Part shown: positions 7,123 through 13,131 of the stretch, in pieces
Position numbering within the stretch: position 1 is the stretch's first letter
Layout: each line of letters begins with the position of its first letter
Assembly: GCA_938022345.1 (NCBI GenBank)
Contig: CALIEP010000311.1
Span: forward strand, 1-13,131
DNA: 13,131 nt
Direction of reading: 5' to 3'
Source: an uncultured Actinomyces sp.
GTDB lineage: Bacteria; Actinomycetota; Actinomycetes; Actinomycetales; Actinomycetaceae
Notes under the pieces: generated by a model
Seen by the model: the letters and a program-made list of their open reading frames with translations, nothing else
Told to the model about the DNA's origin: nothing
Database searches by the model: none
Made by a program: the position numbers and the translations under genes

Positions 7123-7754
7123 TGTTTTTCTGTGAAGCTCCGCTGACACCCGACGACGAGGAAGCTCGCGCATGGGTGTCAGCGGAGCTTTCGCGTCCCG
7201 ATTATCTCCCCACCCCGCCTTCTGCATTATCGCGCTTCTTCAACTGGCTTATTCAACACCTCGTGAGCGGCGCCAGTAAAGCTGCACCCGTCGGTTTCCC
7301 CGTTGAAGGTTTCTTTATCTTCCTCTTATTAGTGGCACTTGCTGTCATCGCAATCATCGTCATCACCCACCCGATCCGCCTGCGGCGCCGCATGCGACGA
7401 ACTGCTGTGTTTGACTCTGATTCCACACTTTCGCTACGCGACATCATGAAGCGGATTGACGAGGCTCGCGCAAGCGGAGATCTCGATGCTACGTTGATCT
7501 GGTCCTACCGACTATTCGTACTCTACCTAGCTCGCGACGGCATTCTTCGAGATACTCCCGGTCTTACAGCGGATGAAGCCGGCCGAGCAGCTCAAAATGC
7601 CCTTCCCTTCCTCACTGCCCCCATTACCTCCGCAACTTCCATCTTTGCCTCGGTACGCTACGGCGAAGGCCACGCAAGCGCAGAGGACTGCGCGGGGATG
7701 GACCAGCTCATTGCTGCCTATTCACAGAACAAGAAACAGGCAGTGCACGCATGA
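7122..7754 (+). CDS. DUF4129 domain membrane protein
   Basis: The function is not established. The 210-residue protein opens with a conserved-type segment (APLTPDDEEARAWVSAELSR, PDY). It then has one membrane span at about 64-84, a basic stop-transfer stretch (RLRRRMRRT) and a C-terminal DUF4129 domain at about 108-198 (GDLDATLIWSYRLFVLYLAR, PGLTADEAGRAA, FASVRYGEGHASAEDC). DUF4129 proteins typically accompany MoxR ATPases and DUF58 proteins, as here. The ATG overlaps the upstream TGA as TGATG, with no separate Shine-Dalgarno, so translation is probably coupled. A perfect 17-bp inverted repeat lies within codons 5-23. It overlaps the next gene as ATGA. It corresponds in position to Rv3690. 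Confidence 0.85.
   Translation: MFFCEAPLTPDDEEARAWVSAELSRPDYLPTPPSALSRFFNWLIQHLVSGASKAAPVGFPVEGFFIFLLLVALAVIAIIVITHPIRLRRRMRRTAVFDSDSTLSLRDIMKRIDEARASGDLDATLIWSYRLFVLYLARDGILRDTPGLTADEAGRAAQNALPFLTAPITSATSIFASVRYGEGHASAEDCAGMDQLIAAYSQNKKQAVHA
7135..7190. repeat. Perfect 17-bp inverted repeat inside the start of the DUF4129 gene
   Basis: The left arm AAGCTCCGCTGACACCC (7135-7151) is exactly complementary to the right arm GGGTGTCAGCGGAGCTT (7174-7190), with a 22-nt loop between. In RNA a G-U pair can extend each end. The hairpin starts 10 nt after the coupled start codon and is fully translated. No U tract follows (TCGCGTCCC), so it is not an intrinsic terminator. Possible roles are controlling coupling between the first two operon genes, RNA processing or stability, or a protein-binding palindrome. 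Confidence 0.9.
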
Positions 7755-8905
7755 AAGCAACTCAAAGTACTGTCGTTTCGCCAACTGTTCGTCAGCGTTG
7801 GACGCGAATGCGCCCGCTTGTCATCATCATCTTTTTGGGACTGTTGTTTATCATTGCAACCACATTGGTCCCCCGCTACGAAAAAGACAGCGAGACTCTA
7901 TCGCCGAATAACCCTGGGAATTCTGGCGCTCAAGCTCTTGTCCAAACGCTGCGTCACCACGGTATTAAGGTTGTGAAAGTCCGCTCAGCACGCGAACTCA
8001 TTGCACGCTCAACGCCTGATTCGACCGCTGTTATTACCTATCCTGGACGTTTGCCTGACGCCACCGCACAAGCAATCGACGAGAAACTTCATCGAGTGGT
8101 CTATCTTCTGTCTCACTACGGCTCGGATCTTGATACCCCTTCCGTCGAAGTGACGACTTCAAAGACGACAAAATCGACGAAAATCCTCTCTGCAGAATGC
8201 GCTTCTGAGCCTGCGCAAAAAGCTCAAACTCTGCTCAATGAGAGTGGGCAGCTTGTTACCACCACCGAAGCTGGATGGACCAAGTGTTTTCCAGTAGATG
8301 ACGCCTACGCCTACCTTGAAAAAAATGAGGGCGATCGTTTCCGCGCGATCATCGCCGATGGAGCTATCGCATCAAATCAATGGATTGATAGTGATGGCAA
8401 TGCAGCACTTGTCATCAATGCCATGGCGCAGAAACCAACCATCTACTGGTATGACGGCAGCGAAGACAACGTCCTAGCTAGCGACAAGGTTGACACTCTT
8501 CAACCCGAGTGGCTAATCCCAATCCTTTTGCTCATCGGCATCGGAATTACCGTCATCGGTTTTTCTCGAGGCCAACGATTGGGACGTTTAGTTCCCGAAG
8601 ATCTGCCCTCTTACGTCCCTTCATCAGAGACAACGAAGGGCCGCGGACGTCTAATGGCTTCGCAGAAGCAACATGCTCACGCGGCTCGCCTCTTGCGAAT
8701 CGAAGCCGTGACGATCGTCGCCAAGCGCTTGGGAATCGACCCGAAAGCACCGCGAGCCACCCTAGAACACGCACTTGCGGCGCGAGGATTGCTGAGCGCG
8801 CACGTGAGTGATTTACTGTGGGGTCCAGCCCCAACAAACAACTCTGAACTGGTCGAATTGGCCGAAGCACTATCCGCGCTCACACAGGAGATTGAGTATC
8901 AATGA
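7751..8905 (+). CDS. DUF4350 domain membrane protein
   Basis: The function is unknown. The 384-residue protein has TM1 at about 22-40 and an extracytoplasmic domain at 41-250 whose start (NPGNSGAQALVQTLRHHGIKV) matches the DUF4350 fold. TM2 lies at about 253-272 and a basic cytoplasmic tail at 273-384 (ETTKGRGRLMASQKQHAHAA at 293-312 is typical of actinobacterial members). C150 and C179 are in the outer domain and could form a disulfide; this is inference. It overlaps the genes on both sides by 4 nt (ATGA), so it is part of the translationally coupled operon. It corresponds in position to Rv3691. The opposite-strand open frames here are shadows. Confidence 0.85.
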   Translation: MKATQSTVVSPTVRQRWTRMRPLVIIIFLGLLFIIATTLVPRYEKDSETLSPNNPGNSGAQALVQTLRHHGIKVVKVRSARELIARSTPDSTAVITYPGRLPDATAQAIDEKLHRVVYLLSHYGSDLDTPSVEVTTSKTTKSTKILSAECASEPAQKAQTLLNESGQLVTTTEAGWTKCFPVDDAYAYLEKNEGDRFRAIIADGAIASNQWIDSDGNAALVINAMAQKPTIYWYDGSEDNVLASDKVDTLQPEWLIPILLLIGIGITVIGFSRGQRLGRLVPEDLPSYVPSSETTKGRGRLMASQKQHAHAARLLRIEAVTIVAKRLGIDPKAPRATLEHALAARGLLSAHVSDLLWGPAPTNNSELVELAEALSALTQEIEYQ

Positions 8906-9879
8906 CAAGCCCCGAACTACCGCCCCAGGGGCGTGATGCCCGTGACGCTCTGGTTTCCCTGCATTCAGAAATTGGCAAGGCTGTCGTCGGCCAAGAAGGC
9001 GCACTCACCGGCCTGATCATCGCTCTGGTAGCCGATGGACACGTCCTACTTGAAGGTGTCCCCGGCGTTGCAAAAACACTCTTGGTTCGAACCCTTGCTC
9101 GATGCATCGATTTGACCATGACGCGTGTCCAATTCACTCCAGACCTCATGCCCGCCGATATCACGGGTTCTTTGGTGTGGGACAACGGCAAGAGCGAGTT
9201 TGAGTTCCGCCCGGGACCGATCTTCACCAATCTTCTTCTGGCAGATGAAATTAACCGAACTCCCCCCAAGACTCAATCTGCGCTCTTGGAAGCTATGGAA
9301 GAGCATCAGGTCAGCGTCGATGGGCATACCCGCCCGCTGGCCTCGCCCTTCATGGTGATCGCTACCCAGAACCCTGTCGAATACGAGGGCACCTATCCCC
9401 TTCCTGAGGCCCAGCTCTACCGTTTCTTACTCAAGCTTGATCTGCCTCTGCCCTCTCGCGAGGACGAATTCAATATTCTTCTTCGCCACCAAAAGGGTTT
9501 TAATCCTCTAGATTTGGGCAGTGCTGATCTGCACCCAGTTGCAAACGCCTCGGATATCTTGACGGCTCGCGAGCAGGCAGAACACATTGAGGTCTCCCCC
9601 GCGGTTTTGACCTACATGGTCGATCTCATCCGCGCGACCCGCACCTCTCCCGCTGTCCGCATCGGTGTCTCTCCCCGTGGTGCAACCGCATTACTTCGCG
9701 TGTGCCGCGTCTGGGCGTTCCTTCAGGGACGTTCTTTCGTCACTCCTGATGATGTCAAGGCAATGGCCGACTCGGTTCTTGCACACCGCCTGAGCATGAA
9801 GGCGGAAGCAGAATTGGAAGGCTTAAACGCTCACTCTGTCATCGCCTCGATCCTCGAGCAGGTCCCGGTTCCTCGCTGA
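8902..9879 (+). CDS. MoxR family AAA+ ATPase
   Basis: MoxR ATPases act as chaperone-like machines that mature or remodel partner complexes, often together with VWA/DUF58 proteins. The 325-residue protein has Walker A GVPGVAKT (52-59), Walker B LLLADE (111-116) followed by INRTPPKTQSALLEAMEE, sensor 1 in ATQNP (N157), the conserved LPEAQLYRF (167-175), and sensor 2 in GVSPRGATAL (R259). The C-terminal lid domain ends at 325. All ATPase motifs are intact and the length is standard. The ATG overlaps the upstream stop by 4 nt, and AGGAG lies 11 nt before it. It shares TGATG with the following DUF58 gene. It is equivalent in position to moxR2 (Rv3692) of M. tuberculosis. The protein partner is most likely the DUF58 product. 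Confidence 0.95.
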   Translation: MTSPELPPQGRDARDALVSLHSEIGKAVVGQEGALTGLIIALVADGHVLLEGVPGVAKTLLVRTLARCIDLTMTRVQFTPDLMPADITGSLVWDNGKSEFEFRPGPIFTNLLLADEINRTPPKTQSALLEAMEEHQVSVDGHTRPLASPFMVIATQNPVEYEGTYPLPEAQLYRFLLKLDLPLPSREDEFNILLRHQKGFNPLDLGSADLHPVANASDILTAREQAEHIEVSPAVLTYMVDLIRATRTSPAVRIGVSPRGATALLRVCRVWAFLQGRSFVTPDDVKAMADSVLAHRLSMKAEAELEGLNAHSVIASILEQVPVPR

Positions 9880-10229
9880 TGGCACTGTCTTGGCGCGCGA
9901 GTATCCCCATTTTCTTGGGGGTCATTCCACTGTTTTTCTTCCCGACATGGGGTTTCATTGTCGGATGGTGTGTTCTGTGCGCATGCCTGTGGGCCTTTGA
10001 TGCTTACCTTGCGCCTTCCCCCAGGCAGTTGGTCATTGAGCGCTCCATTGATACGCCTATCGCAATGGATTCTCCCGGTCATTCGCGCCTTTCTCTACGC
10101 TCGACGCTCCCCATGCGCGTGGATGTGAGGGACGCGTGGCCGCCCTCGGCACACCCCACTCCCTATTCACATTCGTGTGAGCTCGAAGCGGATGTTCCGA
10201 TGCCGTTTACGACGCTCTTACAGCTGTAG
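9879..10229 (+). CDS. DUF58 N-terminal part (116 aa, two membrane spans)
   Basis: This is the portion read before the TAG. Residues 8-45 form two closely spaced hydrophobic segments (IPIFLGVIPLFFFPTWGFIV, then GWCVLCACLWAF). Residues 46-116 are the start of the cytoplasmic or lumenal beta-rich region (RVDVRDAWPPSA). On its own it would be a small membrane peptide without the DUF58 signature. Translation is coupled to moxR. Confidence 0.55.
   Translation: MALSWRASIPIFLGVIPLFFFPTWGFIVGWCVLCACLWAFDAYLAPSPRQLVIERSIDTPIAMDSPGHSRLSLRSTLPMRVDVRDAWPPSAHPTPYSHSCELEADVPMPFTTLLQL
10227..10229 (+). other. Premature in-frame TAG in the DUF58 gene
   Basis: The codon order is TTA CAG CTG TAG CGA CGT GGA AGC. 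One base change restores an open frame (for instance CAG or TGG to TAG). The stop falls directly before the conserved RRG that opens the next strand of the family fold, so it is not a natural end of the protein. Confidence 0.85.
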
Positions 10230-10256
10230 CGACGTGGAAGCGTTCGCGCCGACTAC

Positions 10257-11213
10257 GTGACGATTCGTTCCTGGGGTCCTCTGCGAATGGCCGCCCGCCA
10301 GACCTCGATTGCGGCGCCACTGACCCTGACAGCGCTTCCTACATTCCGCGCGAAGCGTCTTCTTCCTTCTCGGCTTGCGCGTCTGCATGAGCTTGAGGGA
10401 ACAACCGCCACAATTCTTCGAGGCCCGGGAACGGAATTTGATTCGTTGCGCGAGTACGTCCGCGGAGATGATCCGCGCGATATCGATTGGCGAGCCTCGG
10501 CGCGCTCAAAAGATTTGGTTGTACGCACGTGGCGACCCGAACGCGACCGTCACGTCATGATCGTTGTCGACACCGGACGTTCGGGGGCAATGCTCTTGGG
10601 CGAGGCTCAGGAAAAGAACTTGGGAGACAAGGACCTGGTCGAGTTGGAGGTTGCCCCCCGCTTGGATGCTGAGATCGAGGCGGCACTCTTGCTGGGGGTT
10701 CTGGCTGACCGCGCCGGAGATCAAGTTCATCTGCTTGCTCTGGACCGCAGTATTCACGAAGATCTTGCCCAGGCACGTGGGGGGAATTTGATTAGAGAGG
10801 CCGCGCAGGCTTTCTCGCGCGTCCAGCCTTCCCTTCTCCCGCTGGATTGGCAGTTGGTCGTGTCCTCAGTTGAGAAGCGCATGCATCACCCGGGGCTTGT
10901 CGTCCTACTGACCGAGATCCCACCCGCAGCTACAGACGCAGATTTTTCCGAGGCCATTGCAGCGCTCACCAAGCGTCACCGAGTAGTTGTCGCGGGTGCA
11001 CGTGACCCCGAGCTTGGTCGAATGGAACGCGATTGGAGCGACGCAGCTTCTGCCTTCACTGCCGCTGCGGCAAGTGCGACGATCCGCGACCTTGATGCTG
11101 GTGCCAATGATTCTCGCGCACTTGGCGCTTATGTCGTTGATTGTGATGCGGGCTTCTTGCCTGCACGTCTTGCAGACACGTACATTGCACTGAAGAAGGC
11201 CGGAAAGCTCTAA
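10257..11213 (+). CDS. DUF58 C-terminal part with the DUF58 signature (318 aa if started at GTG)
   Basis: This segment carries the DUF58 core (LREYVRGDDPRDIDWRASA) and the VWA-like part to the family C-terminus. It has no membrane anchor. It could be made separately only from the GTG at 10257 or the ATG at 10287, and neither has a Shine-Dalgarno in place, so separate expression is doubtful. It is in the same frame as the N-terminal part. Confidence 0.5.
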   Translation: MTIRSWGPLRMAARQTSIAAPLTLTALPTFRAKRLLPSRLARLHELEGTTATILRGPGTEFDSLREYVRGDDPRDIDWRASARSKDLVVRTWRPERDRHVMIVVDTGRSGAMLLGEAQEKNLGDKDLVELEVAPRLDAEIEAALLLGVLADRAGDQVHLLALDRSIHEDLAQARGGNLIREAAQAFSRVQPSLLPLDWQLVVSSVEKRMHHPGLVVLLTEIPPAATDADFSEAIAALTKRHRVVVAGARDPELGRMERDWSDAASAFTAAAASATIRDLDAGANDSRALGAYVVDCDAGFLPARLADTYIALKKAGKL

Positions 11214-11225
11214 GGATTTCTTAGA
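11209..11225. repeat. Small palindrome across two convergent stop codons
   Basis: TCTAAG (11209-11214), loop GATTT, CTTAGA (11220-11225) form a 6-bp stem that contains the TAA of the DUF58 gene and the TAA of the SpoIIM gene, which face each other only 7 nt apart. The stem is short and lacks a U tract, so a terminator role is doubtful. Confidence 0.4.
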
Positions 11226-12210
11226 TCACAGGTGTTGCGTAACCGGCGTCTTCGTCAAGGTCGCCGCTCACTCCCGCGCGATAGGCACGTCCACCGGCCA
11301 CGAAGGTGTAGATCCACACGCTTGCAGTCAGTGTCACACCGCAGGTGATCTTCAACCACAGTGGTAGATCAGACGGGGTGACAAAACCTTCGATGGCTCC
11401 GCACAAGAAGAGCAAGATCACCATTCCCAAACCAACAGTGATCATCGAGCGCCCTGCCTCGCCGAGCGCTTGGCCTCGAGTCTTTCGCCCAGGAACAAGC
11501 CACGCCCAGAAGAGGCGTAAGCCCGCTGCGGTTGAGATCCAAATTGCCGTCAATTCTGGGATGCCGTGGGGAAGGATAAAACTGAAAAAGTGCGCAGGGC
11601 CGGCATAGTGAATGACAACCGCAGCGGAAATTCCTAGGTTTTGGGCATTCCCCCACAAAGCCAAAATTGGATAGAACCCTGTGATTCCACCTGCAACGAC
11701 ACGCAAGGCAATAAAGGCATTATTCGTCCACACATAGGACATGAAAGATGCATTGGTGTCTTGACTGTAGTAGCTGGAAAACTGTTTTGTCGCGTAGTTC
11801 TTCAGGTGTTCCGGACTTCCCAGCATTGAGAGAGCAGCGGGGTCACGCAAGATCCACCACGTCTGCAACGCTGTCATCGCGATGAAAATGAGCATGATCG
11901 CAATCGTGACATAGCGGATCCGATACAGGGCTGCGGGAAGATCATGACGGAACCAACGCGAAATCGCCCACAGGCTCGCTCCAGACGTTCCCGTCAATCG
12001 AGCTCTTGCGTGCAAGAGCTCACCAGAGAGATAGGAAATGACATCCTGATCCGGGTTTTGTGAACGTACTTTCGCAAGATCAGCGGTGACCTGCCGATAA
12101 AGCACTGAAAGCTCATCAATTTCCGGTCCCGTCAATCGACGCGAATGCGCCAATTGATGAAAACGATTCCAATGGCGCATATGTGAAGCTTTTAGTGCGT
12201 CGATATCCAT
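11221..12210 (-). CDS. Stage II sporulation protein M (SpoIIM) family membrane protein
   Basis: The family is named after a Bacillus engulfment protein, but non-sporulating actinobacteria keep it next to RDD and MoxR/DUF58 genes; its role there is not known. The 329-residue protein starts MDIDALKASH-MRHW, has a soluble helical N-terminus (RRLTGPEIDELSVLYRQV) and multiple membrane spans: about 100-120, 165-187, 190-215, 222-240, 255-275 and 286-306. The SpoIIM signature is clear (NNAFIALRVVAGGITGFYP, ILPHGIPELTAIWISTAAGL). I chose the ATG at 12208-12210 because family members begin exactly there; longer forms would run into the divergent RDD gene. No Shine-Dalgarno is present and a -10 lies just upstream, so leaderless translation is likely. 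It converges on the DUF58 gene with a 7-nt gap. It corresponds in position to Rv3694c. Confidence 0.9.
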   Translation of the reverse strand: MDIDALKASHMRHWNRFHQLAHSRRLTGPEIDELSVLYRQVTADLAKVRSQNPDQDVISYLSGELLHARARLTGTSGASLWAISRWFRHDLPAALYRIRYVTIAIMLIFIAMTALQTWWILRDPAALSMLGSPEHLKNYATKQFSSYYSQDTNASFMSYVWTNNAFIALRVVAGGITGFYPILALWGNAQNLGISAAVVIHYAGPAHFFSFILPHGIPELTAIWISTAAGLRLFWAWLVPGRKTRGQALGEAGRSMITVGLGMVILLFLCGAIEGFVTPSDLPLWLKITCGVTLTASVWIYTFVAGGRAYRAGVSGDLDEDAGYATPVI

Positions 12211-12229
12211 ACAAGATATAGTGTCATAC
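12211..12229. promoter_or_regulatory. 19-nt bidirectional promoter between the SpoIIM and RDD genes
   Basis: The start codons of the two divergent genes are separated only by acaagatatagtgtcatac. On the plus strand TATAGT (12217-12222) lies 7 nt before the RDD ATG. On the minus strand CACTAT (12223-12218) lies 7 nt before the SpoIIM ATG. The two -10 elements overlap by five bases and are placed symmetrically around 12220. Both genes lack a Shine-Dalgarno. No convincing -35 was seen; any would lie inside the opposite coding sequence. Confidence 0.55.
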
Positions 12230-12991
12230 ATGAGCGAGCTTTCTGTAAACGTCCAACGAATTTCTGATGAATCTTTCATCAGCGGTGAGGGCGTCAAACT
12301 CGATCTCAAACCCGCTTCTCCTTTTATCAGGGCCGCTGCTTTTCTCATAGACCTGACCCTGTATGTTGGAGCTTTTTTGGTTCTCCTCTTCAGTCTTGTT
12401 GCTGTCACCTTTGATCAAGGCCTTCCACAAACCTTGGGGAGGGCAATATTCGTTATCATTATTTTCTTGTCTTTAGTAGTCCTCCCCTTTGTTATTGAGG
12501 TCTTCACCCATGGTTATTCCCTCGGCAAGTGGGCCTTTAACCTAAAAGTTGTGCGTCGGGATGGCGGGATTATCACCGCGCGTCACTCCTTCGTCCGCGC
12601 AATGACTGGAATGGTGGAAACCTACATGTTTTTAGGCCTGTTGTCTTTCATGGCAACGGTTTTCTCGCCGCGAGCAACACGTCTAGGGGACGTCGCAGCA
12701 GGGACCATGGTTATTCAGGTTCCCGAGCCCATCTTTTATCCACCGTTGGTTATGCCCCCCGATTGTGCTCAGTGGGCCTCTCACGCGCAAGTTCTTCCGA
12801 TCCCGGATGAACTGCACTTTGAGTGTATGAATTTTCTGCACAATAATCGCCAGATTCTTGACCAGCTACGTCTGTCGATCGGAATGTCCTTAGCGGGACG
12901 GGTTTCGGCTTTTGTTTCACCCAAGCCGCCAACAAACATTCACCCCGAGCGTTTCCTCGCAGCGGTTCTTGTCGTTCTGCGCGACCGGTAG
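12230..12991 (+). CDS. RDD family membrane protein, probably shortened by a TAG
   Basis: RDD proteins are small multi-pass membrane proteins of mostly unknown function (some are linked to ion transport). The 253-residue product has the family entry SGEGVKLDLKPASPFIRAAA, with the Arg and Asp of the RDD motif at R34 and D41 in TM1 (about 34-60). TM2 is about 70-93, the conserved HGYSLGKWAFNLKVVRRDGG follows at 94-113, TM3 is about 125-146, and then comes RLGDVAAGTMVI (151-162). The rest is a cytoplasmic tail to RFLAAVLVVLRDR. I chose the ATG at 12230, 7 nt after a -10, over the GTG at 12221, which falls in that element. The TAG at 12989-12991 is followed in frame by a charged stretch of 25 codons ending at another TAG (13067), which looks like the true C-terminus. 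It corresponds in position to Rv3695. Confidence 0.85.
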   Translation: MSELSVNVQRISDESFISGEGVKLDLKPASPFIRAAAFLIDLTLYVGAFLVLLFSLVAVTFDQGLPQTLGRAIFVIIIFLSLVVLPFVIEVFTHGYSLGKWAFNLKVVRRDGGIITARHSFVRAMTGMVETYMFLGLLSFMATVFSPRATRLGDVAAGTMVIQVPEPIFYPPLVMPPDCAQWASHAQVLPIPDELHFECMNFLHNNRQILDQLRLSIGMSLAGRVSAFVSPKPPTNIHPERFLAAVLVVLRDR

Positions 12992-13069
12992 TACGCGAAG
13001 GAACTCAAGCGACAAGATATCCTTGAAGCTCGCCGGCAACAGGTGGAAGCCGTCCCCTTCGAGGTCTAG
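12992..13069 (+). other. In-frame continuation of the RDD gene after its TAG
   Basis: After the TAG, 25 sense codons continue without a shift (YAKELKRQDILEARR, then QQVEAVPFEV) to a second TAG at 13067-13069. The composition is charged and coding-like, and it extends naturally the C-terminal helix RFLAAVLVVLRDR. I read it as the original end of the RDD protein. Both TAG codons are followed by TAC. Confidence 0.5.
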
Positions 13070-13131
13070 TACACGCGCGCAGCCATCTTATTCTTGATCG
13101 GATTATTTCTGATCGGCAGAAGGTTCCTCGG

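Larger units (their letters stand above)
9879..11213 (+). pseudogene. DUF58 protein (MoxR partner), interrupted by one in-frame TAG
   Basis: DUF58 proteins are membrane-anchored, with a VWA-like domain, and accompany MoxR ATPases. Read through the stop, the gene has 444 codons, a normal family length. It has two short membrane spans near 8-45, a beta-rich middle, the DUF58 signature GTEFDSLREYVRGDDPRDID followed by WRASARS, and a VWA-like DTGRS. Codon 117 is TAG (10227-10229). The same frame continues as RRGSVRADYVTIRSWGPL, which matches the usual RRG...VTVRS-GPL segment of the family. No frameshift is involved. The start ATG shares TGATG with the moxR stop; the end is TAA. If the stop is real, the MoxR partner is lost or split. 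Sequencing error, DNA damage or suppression cannot be excluded from the sequence alone. Confidence 0.85.

Noticed and set aside
7135..7190. Rho-independent terminator
   Set aside because: No U tract follows the stem on either strand, and the stem lies in conserved coding sequence.
10200..10290. Frameshift in the DUF58 gene
   Set aside because: The frame before and after TAG is the same. Another frame through this stretch gives no family-like sequence and soon meets a stop.
1610..13069. Complete reassignment of UAA/UAG to an amino acid
   Set aside because: hpf, the DUF58 gene and the SpoIIM gene end at TAA, and comF ends at TAG followed by non-coding-like sequence. These look like true stops at normal protein lengths.

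Overview
The window comes from an actinobacterium, most likely of the Actinomycetaceae type (Actinomyces/Schaalia/Arcanobacterium-like). The evidence is the mtrA-mtrB-lpqB-comF-hpf order, which is an actinobacterial signature, the protein families in the right half, and a moderate base composition that is low for high-GC actinomycetes. The family placement is an inference from gene order and protein feel, not from a search.

Layout. Positions 30-5678 hold a minus-strand block read from right to left: mtrA (response regulator), mtrB (sensor kinase), lpqB (lipoprotein), comF (phosphoribosyltransferase-like) and hpf (long ribosome hibernation factor). secA would be expected next, beyond the left edge. 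mtrA/mtrB overlap by 4 nt, and lpqB starts 2 nt after mtrB with its ribosome binding site inside the mtrB end. A 166-nt divergent promoter region (5679-5844) separates this block from a tightly coupled plus-strand block (5845-11213): a Pro/Gln-repeat multi-pass membrane protein, a DUF4129 protein, a DUF4350 protein, a MoxR AAA+ ATPase and a DUF58 protein. Each overlaps the next by 1 or 4 nt. A convergent SpoIIM-family membrane protein (11221-12210) follows, then a divergent RDD membrane protein (12230-12991). This matches the order of the M. tuberculosis Rv3689-Rv3695 region (from memory).

How the genes work together. MtrAB with LpqB is the envelope/cell-division two-component system of actinobacteria. 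The right block is a conserved but functionally poorly described MoxR/DUF58 module. By analogy with other MoxR systems it may remodel or assemble envelope complexes, with DUF4129, DUF4350, SpoIIM and RDD as membrane partners. Its position back to back with mtrA suggests shared control.

Most notable observations: (1) three conserved genes (lpqB TAA, DUF58 TAG, RDD TAG) are each interrupted by one in-frame stop with recognisable family sequence continuing in the same frame; (2) a perfect 17-bp inverted repeat lies inside the first codons of the DUF4129 gene; (3) SpoIIM and RDD diverge from start codons only 19 nt apart, with overlapping -10 elements and apparently leaderless mRNAs; (4) mtrA also looks leaderless, with an inverted repeat in its promoter spacer. 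No rRNA, tRNA, CRISPR array, insertion sequence or phage gene was seen.
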